Shown here piece by piece: positions 45,341-54,422 of a DNA stretch of 64,000 bases. Source of the stretch: Candidatus Stoquefichus sp. SB1 (GTDB lineage Bacteria > Bacillota_I > Bacilli_A > Erysipelotrichales > Coprobacillaceae); contig NZ_LN852694.1 of the NCBI RefSeq assembly GCF_001244545.1, positions 1 to 64,000 on the forward strand, in the 5' to 3' direction. The notes beneath the pieces are model-generated. The model did not search any database and was not told the origin of the DNA. It saw only the letters and a program-made list of their open reading frames with translations. Positions within the stretch are counted from its first letter, which is position 1. Every line of letters begins with the position of its first letter. A program made the position numbers and the translations under genes.

Positions 45341-45794
45341 ATGTCAATGAAAATTGAGATGGGTTTAGAATGTGATATTGATAATTGGATGAATCTTGTA
45401 TATAAAGTGAAAGACTACTTTCCAGGACTAGAAACAAAGGAAGCTTTGGATAATCATAAGAATACTGTTTTAGAGTTTATGAGTCAGAAATCTGCAATTT
45501 GTACTAAACATGATGATAAAATTATTGGTGTTTTATTATTCTCAATCGATAATAATGAACTCTGTTTTTTTGGCTGTTGATGAAAATTATCGTAGACAGC
45601 ATATTGCAGACAATATGATATCTTATATGCTTACATTTATGGATGATAAAAAAGATGTCGTGGTTACTACATATCGTAAAGAAGTTCCTGAGGGAATAGC
45701 AGCAAGAGCTTTTTATAAGAGTTTAGGTTTTCAAGAAGGCCAGTTGACAGAAGAATTTGGAAGTCCTGTCCAGAAATTTGTATTAAAAAGATAA
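45341..45794 (+). pseudogene. GNAT acetyltransferase with a homopolymer frameshift
   Basis: Two frames join at a run of seven T (45563-45569). Removing one T gives ELCFLAVDENYRRQHIAD, the acetyl-CoA-binding region of a GNAT protein. The N-terminal part starts at 45341 after AAGGAG and contains KIIGVLLFSIDNNEL; the C-terminal part has ARAFYKSLGFQEGQLTEEFG. The intact product would be about 150 residues. The T-run could be a slippage site, a sequencing error or a true mutation. Confidence 0.78.
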
Positions 45795-45825
45795 CTAAAT
45801 TATAAAAATAGAAAAGGGGAGTAGT

Positions 45826-46236
45826 ATGAAACATGAGTGCAAAACAACAGTATTGGAAACCAAAGTTTTTTCAGATTATCAACAAAAATATCTTGCTAAT
45901 CCCAAATCTGGACCTTGCCCTTGCTTTAAAGTAGGAGATACTTTTACCTTGAAAAGGACTCCAGAAAGAGATGATTTTTATCATTTAATGGATGGAAAGT
46001 TTTGTGGTGAAGCATGGGATGCAATTAGCAGATATGTTTATACAGCGCTACAGGGTGGAGCAATTATGCATAATTGGACAAATGATGATAGGATGATGAT
46101 TGCTTGCTGTAATGATGGGACGAGACCTGTTATATTTAAAATAGAAAGAATTGATATTCCTGAAAGTATAGAGGAAAAAGAATGGTTAGATAAGCAGGAT
46201 TTTTCTAACACTGAAGATAGTGCCTATACTGGATAA
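45826..46236 (+). CDS. TIGR04076-family protein
   Basis: 136 residues. The Cys-rich start (MKHECKTTVLETKVF, then PKSGPCPCFKVGDTFTL) and the CGEAWDAISRYVYTALQGG and CCNDGTRPVIFKIER segments are characteristic of the uncharacterised TIGR04076 family. Paired cysteines suggest metal or redox chemistry, but no activity is known. AAAAGGGGAG precedes the ATG. Confidence 0.8.
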   Translation: MKHECKTTVLETKVFSDYQQKYLANPKSGPCPCFKVGDTFTLKRTPERDDFYHLMDGKFCGEAWDAISRYVYTALQGGAIMHNWTNDDRMMIACCNDGTRPVIFKIERIDIPESIEEKEWLDKQDFSNTEDSAYTG

Positions 46237-46283
46237 TGAATAGAGAAGTATTATAACGACAAGATTTGTAAGAGGGTGATTTT

Positions 46284-46628
46284 ATGGATATAGGAGATGT
46301 CATTATTTTTACTTTTTTGCTTATCGTATCTTTGATTGCTTTTATAATTAGCTTTTTTCAATTTAAAGAAAAGGGATTTTTATTTAATAATGCATACCTT
46401 TATGCTTCTAAAAAAGAGCGTGAAACAATGAATAAGAAATCTCATTATAGGCAATCAGCGATAGTTTTCCTTTTAATAGGAATAGCACTTTTGCTTCTTG
46501 CATTGGAGATTCTTTTTAAGGTTAGATGGCTGTATTCAGCAATAATGCTGATTATCGGTTGTCTAATGGTTTATGCTATAGGATCTTCAATTAATATTAG
46601 AAGAAAAAACAATGAGAATACACTTTAA
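46284..46628 (+). CDS. Small membrane protein, DUF3784-like
   Basis: 114 residues with three hydrophobic segments (about 7-25, 58-78, 84-102). The loop after the first (FKEKGFLFNNAYLYASKKER) resembles the G-K-x-x-L-I-x-G-Y-N motif of DUF3784 membrane proteins. Function unknown. AAGAGGGTG is the ribosome binding site. A short gene scrap with no family (NHYEWKEPWKEKLYTVWQ) occupies about 46692-46810 after it. Confidence 0.65.
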   Translation: MDIGDVIIFTFLLIVSLIAFIISFFQFKEKGFLFNNAYLYASKKERETMNKKSHYRQSAIVFLLIGIALLLLALEILFKVRWLYSAIMLIIGCLMVYAIGSSINIRRKNNENTL

Positions 46629-46848
46629 TTTATTGAATTTTACTTTTTCTAAATGATGAAAATTCATAGGAGAAACGTTCTGTTTTAAAAAAGGAATCAC
46701 AATATAGTTATATAAGTAATCATTATGAATGGAAAGAACCATGGAAGGAAAAATTGTATACTGTATGGCAAAATGATAAATTTGATATACAGAAAAGATT
46801 GATAAAATAAATAATTATATTAATAAAATGAGCCGGGGTGAACAATAA

Positions 46849-47760
46849 ATGAAATATAATATTTTACCAGAATTTAAAAGACATTCAAAAGATATTGTCC
46901 CTTTAAACCCAATCATATTAAAAATTGTCAATTTTATGATGCCAATTGTTCAAAAACAGAATTCTCCATTTGAAAATGAACTTGAAGTTGAAGAGATTAA
47001 GTTCAAATCCTGTACAGCACAGCTTATAAAACCAAAAGTAAAAAAGGACATTCCGTGTTTAGTGTATTTTCATGGAGGGGGTTTTGTATTAAAAGCATCT
47101 CAAACACACAAAAATCTTGTAAGGGAATATGCATATAAAGGAAATATGGCAGTGTTGTTTGTAGACTATAGACTGGCACCAAAATATAAATTTCCAATTC
47201 CAATGCAGGATTGCTATGAATCATATCTTTGGGCTGTTAGTAAATTTACAAAACAAAGGATTTATGTAGGTGGTGATAGTGCTGGAGGAAATTTAGCACT
47301 TGGAGTAACGAGAAAAGCTATAGAGAAAAACAATAGAATTCCAGATAAATTACTTTTAATATATCCAGTTGTTGATACAAGAATGATAACAAATTCCATG
47401 AAAGAGTTCACTGATACTCCTATTTGGAATGCAAAGCTGAATGCCAAAATGTGGGATTTATATACTAAAAAGAAAGATCGTCACAATATTTTAGTATCGC
47501 CTATAGAAGCAGATAATTTTTATGGATTTCCTGAATGTTATATTGAAACAGCAGAATTTGATTGTCTAAGAGATGAAGGAATAAATCTTGCTAATCACTT
47601 AAAGTTATCAGATGTTTCTGTGGAAATTGTGAATACAAAGGGAACAATTCATGGATTTGATGTAGAAGAAAAATCTGATTGTGTGCGTGAATGTATTCAA
47701 AAAAGAATTGTTTTTTTAAATAAAGGAATTGATACAAATTCTAATTTTAGTGAAAAGTGA
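46849..47760 (+). CDS. Alpha/beta-hydrolase esterase, HSL-type
   Basis: 303 residues. The oxyanion-hole motif YFHGGGFVL, the nucleophile GGDSAGGNLA (Ser about 144), the Asp region ETAEFDCLRDEG and the His in IHGFDV make a complete catalytic triad of the hormone-sensitive-lipase family. No signal peptide, so cytosolic. The substrate is likely a short-chain ester. GGGGTG lies before the ATG. Confidence 0.9.
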   Translation: MKYNILPEFKRHSKDIVPLNPIILKIVNFMMPIVQKQNSPFENELEVEEIKFKSCTAQLIKPKVKKDIPCLVYFHGGGFVLKASQTHKNLVREYAYKGNMAVLFVDYRLAPKYKFPIPMQDCYESYLWAVSKFTKQRIYVGGDSAGGNLALGVTRKAIEKNNRIPDKLLLIYPVVDTRMITNSMKEFTDTPIWNAKLNAKMWDLYTKKKDRHNILVSPIEADNFYGFPECYIETAEFDCLRDEGINLANHLKLSDVSVEIVNTKGTIHGFDVEEKSDCVRECIQKRIVFLNKGIDTNSNFSEK

Positions 47761-47789
47761 TAATCTAGATATGGATAATAAAGCATATT

Positions 47790-47940
47790 CTTTGGTTTTT
47801 AATAAAAGATGCTATTCGTTATGAAATCAAAAGCGGTAATGATAATATCACAAAGATTAATATATCTCGAATAGATCATGTTATATCTTTTTTAGGGAAA
47901 CATATATTTGATGTCTTAAATATACAAATTACAGATTAAA
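47790..47940 (+). pseudogene. 3' fragment of an unknown gene
   Basis: An open frame ending at 47940 encodes DAIRYEIKSGNDNITKINIS, then HVISFLGKHIFDVLNIQITD and a stop, without a start codon or ribosome binding site. It is probably the tail of a gene whose 5' part is lost. Family not recognised. Confidence 0.4.
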
Positions 47941-47980
47941 TCTATTTGTACACAATTTTTTTGAGAATATACTATACTCA

Positions 47981-48100
47981 TAAGTGATGAATTGAGATAG
48001 CCTTAGTTGCTATCTTTTTTGAAATTATCTTATTCCTTTTGGTTAAAATAGTATTTTGTATATGGTTATGTTAAAATGAATATACATATAAATTATAATT
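47981..48100 (+). repeat. 120-bp terminator/leader repeat, copy A
   Basis: Matches 61523-61642 without gaps and with only about five substitutions. It begins TAAGTGATGAATTGAGATAG, contains a terminator hairpin AGATAGC / GCTATCT (47995-48015) followed by TTTTTT, then an AT-rich likely promoter region, and ends in the cassette leader motif (here AAATTATAATTTG). It stands before the acyltransferase pseudogene. Confidence 0.85.
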
Positions 48101-48132
48101 TGTCCTAAAGATTATTTATATATGAGGTGAGT

Positions 48133-49187
48133 ATGGAGAAAAAGAGAAAATATTATTTAGATTATTTAAGAATTATATCTATAGTACTATTATTTCCAGT
48201 TCATACATTGATGGTATGGAACGATTATGGGCAGAAGTTCTATGTTTGGGGTGGAGATAATAGAGTGTTAAGTAGTTTAATTATCTTAATTAATCCATGG
48301 TTTATGCCAATATTTTTTGTTATTGTAGGTATGTGTGCCAGATATTCCTTAGAAAATAGAACGACAAAGCAATTTATAGTTGAAAGAGTGAAAAAGTTGT
48401 TCGTTCCATTGGTAAGTGGGGTTATATTACTCGTACCTTTTCAAACATTTTTTGCAAGAAAATACTTCTATGGTTATAAAGGAACTATATTTGATAATAT
48501 TATTTATTTCTTTACACGTTTTACAGATATGTCAGGTTATGATGGTGCATTTACACCTGAACAGTTGTGGTTTATTCTATTTCTTTTTTTATTTTCATTT
48601 ATTGGGATTTTGAGTGCAAAGGTTATACCATACGATAAAGTCAAAAATAAGATTTCTAATATTAATATATATTGTTATTACGATGTTCATTCTTGTATGG
48701 GGAGGATATTATATAGGAAATTTTGGAGGATTTAGTTTAGGAAAGAATCTTGTGTTATATTTATTGGGATACTACATTTTAAGTAATGAGTGTGTATTAA
48801 GATTGCTTGAGAAGTATCGAAGTGTATTAATAATTATGTTTTGTAGTAGTTTATTTTTGCTTTTTATTACATATTACCAATATGCATATTATGGAGATGT
48901 ATTGGTTAATTTTGTTGCATGGATAGGCAGTTGTGCATTGATTTCATTTGCAATGAAATATCTAAATAAGAGGACGAAATTATTGCATTATTTTAATAAA
49001 GCATCATTTCCAATATATATTACATTAATCCATATTAGTAGCAGTGGCATATTATACTTTACAATATGTTAATGATCTACCTTTACAAATAGGCATTATA
49101 ATAGTTACAAGTTTTATTGGGACAATATTTTTATATGAGATAATAAAAAGGATTCCTTATGTTAGAGTACTGTTTGGAATAAAGTAA
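48133..49187 (+). pseudogene. Acyltransferase-3 family membrane protein, two frameshifts
   Basis: Joined fragments give a roughly 350-residue integral membrane acyltransferase. It begins KKRKYYLDYLRIISIVLLFP, the usual D-Y-L-R start, with PVHTL supplying the active-site His and NPWFMPIFFVIVGMCARYSL following. The first shift is near 48645-48660 (into VITMFILVWGGYYIGNFGG) and the second near 49040 (into LQYVNDLPLQIGIIIV), ending LFGIK. Such enzymes O-acylate surface glycans or antibiotics. It is preceded by the 120-bp repeat. Confidence 0.75.
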
Positions 49188-49262
49188 TTGGTTTATTCAA
49201 TATATGAGCATAATCTATGGTGCGTGAACTTCCAGTTTATAGTGTTTATACAGATAATAATG

Positions 49263-49290
49263 AAAATGAGAATTTTTACAAGAAGGAGGA
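49263..49290 (+). repeat. Cassette 5'-UTR motif before the VOC gene
   Basis: AAAATGAGAATTTTTACAAG followed by AAGGAGGA leads into the VOC gene; one of the dispersed AAATkAGAATTT copies. Confidence 0.5.
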
Positions 49291-49296
49291 ATTAAA

Positions 49297-49752
49297 ATGC
49301 TACCATATATTGATCATATCCATATCACAGTTGAAAATCTTGAGAGAGCAGAAGCCTTTTATGATAAACTATTGCCATTGCTTGGATTTGATCTTTCACT
49401 CAAAGAACATGATTCAGTGCCAGAACATCAATATGAAATTGTTGAGTATCATCACAATTGTTTGTCTATTGGGCTTGTTAATTCAAGAAAGCAGAATAAG
49501 AATGAAAAAGTCAATAGAAGAAAAGCAGGTGCATTACATCATCTTGCATTTCATGTTGATAGTCTAGAAGAAATTGATTCACTTTATCTTAAAATTAGAG
49601 ATATTCCGTCTGTTATTGTTCATAAACCACAATATTATCCTGAATATTGTGATGATTATTATGCTTTATTTTTTAAGGATTCAGAAGGAATAGAATATGA
49701 ATTAGTCAATTTCAATAGAAACAAATATTTTCCTCGAGTTGTGAAAGAATAA
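49297..49752 (+). CDS. VOC/glyoxalase-family protein
   Basis: 151 residues with two beta-alpha-beta-beta-beta modules: IDHIHITVENLERAEAFYDK, then GALHHLAFHVDSLEEIDSLY and ALFFKDSEGIEYELVNF. Metal ligands are probably His in the first and second strands and the last Glu, as in glyoxalase/bleomycin-resistance proteins. It might be a lyase or a drug-binding resistance protein. A strong GAAGGAGGA site lies upstream. Confidence 0.87.
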   Translation: MLPYIDHIHITVENLERAEAFYDKLLPLLGFDLSLKEHDSVPEHQYEIVEYHHNCLSIGLVNSRKQNKNEKVNRRKAGALHHLAFHVDSLEEIDSLYLKIRDIPSVIVHKPQYYPEYCDDYYALFFKDSEGIEYELVNFNRNKYFPRVVKE

Positions 49753-49956
49753 AGAAGATATTTGTCAATAAATCTTGAAAAAAGTTATAATAAGAGATAT
49801 CAGACAAGCCTTATGGAGAACAGTGCTTTTGTCAAAAAGTATGGCTTAGATCAATTTATGAAACAACAAAAAATCAAGTACACTTGCTCTAAGTGCGGTA
49901 GAATCATTTCTATACAAGATGGAGAATGTAGCGAGTGTCAAGAAAAAATGACATAG
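49753..49956 (+). pseudogene. 3' part of a DUF3795 protein
   Basis: An open frame lacking a start with ribosome binding site encodes NLEKSYNKRYQTSLMENSAF, LDQFMKQQKIKYTCSKCGRI and ISIQDGECSECQEKM. This is the C-terminal part of DUF3795, a small cysteine-rich family; the CxxC and CxxC pair would bind zinc. The N-terminal cysteine half is missing, so this is a truncated gene. Confidence 0.65.
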
Positions 49957-49987
49957 ATAAATTAGAATTTGTAAAGGAGATTTAGCT

Positions 49988-50497
49988 ATGAGAATATTTA
50001 ATAAATTGAGGAAGAAAAACAGTGGTTTGACAATAGAGGAAATTATATCTAAAGATTATAAACAAAAATATTTTAATGAATGTAAGTATATATGGAAAAA
50101 TTATGTTCCCAAAGAGGGTCAAGCGAATAACTTGCAAGGCGAATTATTAAGAGAAATAGAAAAAATCCGTATTGAGGCACAAGATAATGGAAATATAAAT
50201 TGGGATGATGATTATTCTTATTTTTGCGATTTTATTAGTGAAAGATTAACTGAACAATCAATATTTTCAGCGGTTGAAAAAGAAGAAATAACCTTAATAA
50301 TGTCTTATATAAAAGAATGTGGGATTTATGCTCAGAAATTTAATAGTGGAAAAATATCGGAAAATAATGTTGATATAGAAAGAATTGCTTATGTCAATGA
50401 TAATTTGTATGACATAATATGTGATAAAATAGGGCAATTACATAAAGAAAATATTTATCCTATACAATACGAAAAAAACGACAACATTAAAAGATAG
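49988..50497 (+). CDS. Hypothetical protein, possible immunity protein
   Basis: 169 residues, mostly helical and charged. The core IWKNYVPKEGQANNLQGELL, then REIEKIRIEAQDNGNINWDD resembles conserved small proteins encoded beside contact-dependent or polymorphic toxins, but I cannot name a family. No toxin adjoins. It is preceded by the motif AAATTAGAATTTGTAAAGGA (49959-49978). Confidence 0.65.
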   Translation: MRIFNKLRKKNSGLTIEEIISKDYKQKYFNECKYIWKNYVPKEGQANNLQGELLREIEKIRIEAQDNGNINWDDDYSYFCDFISERLTEQSIFSAVEKEEITLIMSYIKECGIYAQKFNSGKISENNVDIERIAYVNDNLYDIICDKIGQLHKENIYPIQYEKNDNIKR

Positions 50498-50528
50498 ATT
50501 CCAGTTTTACGTAATACTGAATATACAA

Positions 50529-50582
50529 AAGAACGTTGTGCGTAGGTCTGTGTAAGTGGAAATGAGCGATGGGGTGGACACA
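50529..50582 (+). repeat. Dispersed ~50-bp repeat, copy 4
   Basis: AAGAACGTTGTGCGTAGGTC, then TGTGTAAGTGGAAATGAGCG and GGGGTGGACACA, nearly the same as 37461-37513. It runs directly into copy 2 of the long direct repeat, so the two repeats share the GGTGGACACA segment. Confidence 0.7.
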
Positions 50583-50748
50583 CTTAGGTAACAAATCTAG
50601 AATTTTTACGCAAGGTTTGGCGTAACTTTTAGCGTAAAAAAATGCATTTGATAATATGTTGATATAGTACAAAAATTCATAACTAATTGATAAACAGAAT
50701 AGATGATTTATAAATAAAAATATGACTTTTTTTTGTGAAAAGATTTAA
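50571..50748 (+). repeat. Long direct repeat, copy 2
   Basis: Counterpart of 24413-24586 in the same orientation, with scattered substitutions and two small duplications or deletions. It lies at the right end of the single-gene accessory block. No gene is seen in 50498-51086. A further palindrome TGTTCAATTTTGAACA (50781-50796) precedes the small HTH gene by about 290 bp. Confidence 0.85.
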
Positions 50749-51086
50749 GAAAAATATTTTTGATTTCTATGTTGATTTGGTGTTCAATTTTGAACATATT
50801 ATGAAAATGGATACTGAAAATTGCTATTTAAAAATAATATTGACTAATTAAGTTTATAAAATGATTTATATTATCCTTTGAACATTTAAATAGACTTTAT
50901 CCTATCATCTGTATTAATGAATAGACTTTTTTTATTTAATGATTTCTTACAATTTATAGGATATTCCTTCCGATTTTGTAATTAATATATAATTCTAATT
51001 ATTGCAAACACACTATAGCTTTTAATAACTAACTGATAATACTTGAAATCTGTGGCATTATATTAGTGATAAAACGAGGTGCTGAT

Positions 51087-51278
51087 GTGAAATATGAAAT
51101 TTTTTTGAAAAGGATGGGGAAATCGATAAGGATCATAAGAAAAAGCAAGAAATTGAAACAAGAAGATTTAGCTAAATTATGTGGTGTTAATCAAAACTAT
51201 ATTAGCGATATAGAGAACGGCAAAAGGAATATAACAATGTTGAAGATCTTTGATATTGCTGAAGCTTTAAACATTTAG
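51087..51278 (+). CDS. Small XRE-family HTH protein, GTG start
   Basis: 63 residues, a single Cro/C1 helix-turn-helix: GKSIRIIRKSKKLKQEDLAK, LCGVNQNYISDIENGKRNIT, then MLKIFDIAEALNI. GTG at 51087 follows CGAGGTG at a good distance. It is short but complete for a stand-alone HTH. The target is unknown. Confidence 0.7.
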   Translation: MKYEIFLKRMGKSIRIIRKSKKLKQEDLAKLCGVNQNYISDIENGKRNITMLKIFDIAEALNI

Positions 51279-51534
51279 AATAAAAAATACTTGATATTTG
51301 AGTAAAAAACATTTTGATATAAAGTCAAATGGCATCAATCTAAGAAAATGGGTTGATGTTTTTTGCTGAATTGAATTATATAAGAAGAAAACATTCTATT
51401 TTATCGATAATAAACGGAAAAGCATATATGTAAACCTAAGCAGGGACTAGATTTATTTTTTTACACGATACTAATTAATGGTGCAAATATTATTTCTCTT
51501 TCACGCTATGTTGAGCAGGAGAGAAATGGATGAT

Positions 51535-51645
51535 CAATGATTAAAGAAGGGGAACGGAAAGTTTCAGTAGGAATTTTATGTAAGTTCTCCGATGCACTGA
51601 ATATCACATCTGTTTATATATCATGGTGACAATGAAAAAGATAAC
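51535..51645 (+). pseudogene. HTH regulator fragment
   Basis: A frame reading EGERKVSVGILCKFSDALNI followed by TSVYIS and then, in a shifted frame, GDNEKD is the second half of an XRE-type domain (I-E-x-G-x-R-x-V-S-V-x-x-L-x-K-x-S-D-A-L-N-I). There is no start or upstream half. The rest of 51280-51822 holds no recognisable gene. Confidence 0.5.
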
Positions 51646-51822
51646 ATATGATATAATTCCTTTTGAATAGGAGTATCCTAGAGTGAGTTATATTTAAGTG
51701 TTTTTCATAAAAAAGGTAAAAAAGTGGCTAATTATTCATTTTTAATTAAGAATAATTAGCTGATTGTTTATCATTAATAACTTAATGATATTGGGACATA
51801 TGTCTGCTTTCTATTAGTTATA

Positions 51823-53163
51823 TTATTGTTCACCAGATGTAAAACACATGATTACGGAAGTATAAAAAATACCATCACTTGTTTCAAAGCGTACAGAACC
51901 ATGATAACGCTTTGCTATGTCTTGCATAGAAGCTGTCCCGATTCCCATGCCCTCACGTTTTGAAGAAGTGGGTACACCATCTTGAAAGGGTATAGGAGCA
52001 TCACAGGTATTGTCGGTGAGAATCAGCAACTCAGAGGTTCCGTGCTGCTTTATCCATAATTTTATAAATGTGTCATTACTTTTACTTCTTTGACAGGCTT
52101 CTACAGCATTTTCCAGCATATTACCAAGTAACACGGTGATGTCTGTTTCTGAAATGCTGCAGTCATCAGGATAAGCAATATTTGCATCAAAGCGGATATG
52201 ATAATCTCTTGCTCTACTTGCATAATAACAAACAATTGCATTTACGACATCATTACGGCTGTAGAGTTCTAAAACGTCGGGAGGTAATTCGCTTCTATAT
52301 AAATCAATGTAATTCTTCAATCCCTCCTTATCATCTTTTTCTATATAGGAATTAACAAGCATTAGATGATGATGTAAATCATGTTTGGCTTTGCGCATAT
52401 CATCCATATGTTTGGCAAGTATATCGTATTGTTTTTTCTGTGTCTGAATACTTTGATCAGCATATTTCAAAGACTCTTCCAGCTGTGTTTTCTTCATGGA
52501 AATTTCTAATACTTTCAATGCTACATAGGATACATAACAAGTACCTAACAGCATGAGGTAGCGGGATACTATGAATTGCCATGTCGCATAAGCATAGATA
52601 TCATCATTGAAGCAGTACAGCATCCCAAACAATGCAGAAAATAATGGTATCTTCCAGAGGTGTCGCCACATTGCATCGTCCTGTATCTTCATGGCATCCG
52701 CAATCGTATGCTTGAAGAAACGGAACATAAACGGGCAGGTCACCAGATAGACAACGATGCGAACAATGTTATATATCAAATAGGGGTGCTGGTCTGAAAA
52801 ATCCCAGAAGAACTTGCTTTCGATGTAGTTTGCATTCCCATAAACAAAGAATGACCACGAGAACAGAAGCAAATAGGTGAACATCAGCTTTGGGAAACTC
52901 TCTCTTATCAGAACAAAGGACAGTGTCAGATTCACAAGCATGAAACAATAGCGCATGGTGGTCGTCCATTGCATAGCCATCTCATATCCACCTGTATTGA
53001 TAAGGTAGAAAGTCAAACTGTTGAGTGTTGCTACAGCCGTGATCAGAATCATGACATAACGAAACGGAATACGCAGTTTATCCTTGAACATTAGATAACG
53101 TGGTATCGCAAATGGGATGAAGTCAAGATATGGAAATAGGATCACCATTAATGAATCTATCAT
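51823..53163 (-). CDS. AgrC-like sensor histidine kinase (GHKL type)
   Basis: 446 residues. About six membrane helices fill residues 1-210. A coiled coil and a histidine region follow (MRKAKHDLHHHLMLVNSYIE, phospho-acceptor His likely at about 266). The GHKL ATPase domain has the N-box LLGNMLENAVEAC and the G-box REGMGIGTASMQDIA. This layout is that of AgrC-type peptide sensors. It overlaps its response-regulator gene by 4 bp. No AgrB/AgrD signal-peptide genes are visible nearby. Confidence 0.9.
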   Translation of the reverse strand: MIDSLMVILFPYLDFIPFAIPRYLMFKDKLRIPFRYVMILITAVATLNSLTFYLINTGGYEMAMQWTTTMRYCFMLVNLTLSFVLIRESFPKLMFTYLLLFSWSFFVYGNANYIESKFFWDFSDQHPYLIYNIVRIVVYLVTCPFMFRFFKHTIADAMKIQDDAMWRHLWKIPLFSALFGMLYCFNDDIYAYATWQFIVSRYLMLLGTCYVSYVALKVLEISMKKTQLEESLKYADQSIQTQKKQYDILAKHMDDMRKAKHDLHHHLMLVNSYIEKDDKEGLKNYIDLYRSELPPDVLELYSRNDVVNAIVCYYASRARDYHIRFDANIAYPDDCSISETDITVLLGNMLENAVEACQRSKSNDTFIKLWIKQHGTSELLILTDNTCDAPIPFQDGVPTSSKREGMGIGTASMQDIAKRYHGSVRFETSDGIFYTSVIMCFTSGEQ

Positions 53164-53885
53164 AGTGTTTCCTCCTCTCTTGCTTTATGAAACAGATATC
53201 TATGATATTCTTTCTCTATGTTATTCCTGTCCCGCTTGGAAAAGAGAACCCTTTCTCCTGTTTTCAACAGGAATGCTAGATCTACCATTTGTTCAACACA
53301 ATCAAGGTTGACGATGCATCCCTTATAGCAGGACAGAAACTGTGGATAAGCCATCAGCATATCCGCCACAGTGGTAAAGGGGATGCGGTAGCGCAGGACG
53401 CCATATTGTAGGGTATGAATCTGTGTATAATGACCACTTACATCACACCATAGAATCTCACGCAGAAGTATTTTTTCATCTTGTATACAGATATATCGGG
53501 CATTACGCAATCGTGCCATGTTAAGCAGAAGTAGAGTCTGTTCAAAACCCTCATAGGAAAAAGGTTTTACAAGGTAACCGTTTGCCCGCACCTGATAGCT
53601 ATCAATTGCATGGTCTCTGCTGGTAGTGATGAAGATCAGAGGGACAAAGGTATCGTTCATTCTTATCTTTTTTGCGGTATCTATACCAGAGAGACCATCC
53701 ATATACTGATCGATAAAGATAGTATCATAGCTGTCTTTTCTAAAAATCGATAGAAAATCTTCACCGCTGATGAACTCCTCGATATGAATGAATTCCTCAA
53801 CATAATGTTTGGAAAAGAAACGATAGAGACATGATTGGATGGCATTTCTGCATTCTACAAGGTCATCAATAATTGCTATTTTCAT
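53160..53885 (-). CDS. LytTR-type response regulator (AgrA-like)
   Basis: 241 residues. The receiver domain has the acidic pair in IAIIDDLVEC, phospho-acceptor Asp in TIFIDQYMDGLSG (about residue 60) and Lys in NGYLVKPFSYEGF. The LytTR DNA-binding domain covers about 130-235 (ILWCDVSGHYTQIHTLQYGV to YHRYLFH). It should control genes with LytTR direct repeats, perhaps the divergent promoter at 54001. AGGAGTGAGGATGG precedes the start. Confidence 0.9.
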   Translation of the reverse strand: MKIAIIDDLVECRNAIQSCLYRFFSKHYVEEFIHIEEFISGEDFLSIFRKDSYDTIFIDQYMDGLSGIDTAKKIRMNDTFVPLIFITTSRDHAIDSYQVRANGYLVKPFSYEGFEQTLLLLNMARLRNARYICIQDEKILLREILWCDVSGHYTQIHTLQYGVLRYRIPFTTVADMLMAYPQFLSCYKGCIVNLDCVEQMVDLAFLLKTGERVLFSKRDRNNIEKEYHRYLFHKAREEETL

Positions 53886-54000
53886 GTTCCATCCTCACTC
53901 CTTTAACGAATAAAATAATTTTGTCAACTTAATTTTACATGAAAAAGAAGGTCAAAACAATGCGAATTTCAGCCAAAAATTGCAGTTTGCGGCCAACCTG

Positions 54001-54028
54001 TTGAATTTCCGACTCTTTTTGCTATAGT
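54001..54028 (+). promoter_or_regulatory. Promoter of the receiver-like gene and first LRR protein
   Basis: TTGAAT (54001-54006), 16-bp spacer, TATAGT (54023-54028). Two similar blocks upstream, ATTTCAGCCAA (53966-53976) and ATTGCAGTTTG (53979-53989), could be a LytTR-type direct repeat for the divergently encoded regulator, though spacing differs from known AgrA sites. Confidence 0.5.
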
Positions 54029-54068
54029 GAAAGTAGGAAATACCAAGCACGAAAGGAGTGTGGAATGT

Positions 54069-54422
54069 ATGGAAATGATCATTTGTGGTGGTGATAGCAA
54101 GGAGTGCAGTCTGATAGAGGAATCTGTTAATGACTACTACAGAGACAAGAATATCCCCTGCCAAATACGACACTGTGGAGACTGGCAGGGGCTGAGTAGG
54201 CAGATCAAGGAGAAAACAGCAGATGCTATCATCGTGGCGCAGGATGGGGTGAGTGGACTGGATATCATTACAGGATTGAGGATAGCATCAGGCAGGATGA
54301 TATGGTTTTCTGACTTGGATTTCAGCATACAGGCATATCGTCTGTGCGTGTTCTATTTCGACATGAAACCTATTTCACATGAAAAAGTCATCCAGGCACT
54401 AAAGCGTATCGAAACGATATAA
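54069..54422 (+). CDS. Small receiver-like protein
   Basis: 117 residues. The order of strands and helices (MEMIICGGDSKECSLIEESV, then ADAIIVAQDGVSGLDIITGL, IWFSDLDFSIQAYRLCVFYF and PISHEKVIQAL) is that of a response-regulator receiver. The N-terminal acidic pair is replaced by Gly-Gly-Asp and the expected Lys by a Met-Lys-Pro turn, so it may be a degenerate, DNA-binding-less receiver that modulates the Agr-like system. The start at 54069 follows AAGGAG by 10 bp. A broken duplicate lies at 57315. Confidence 0.65.
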   Translation: MEMIICGGDSKECSLIEESVNDYYRDKNIPCQIRHCGDWQGLSRQIKEKTADAIIVAQDGVSGLDIITGLRIASGRMIWFSDLDFSIQAYRLCVFYFDMKPISHEKVIQALKRIETI

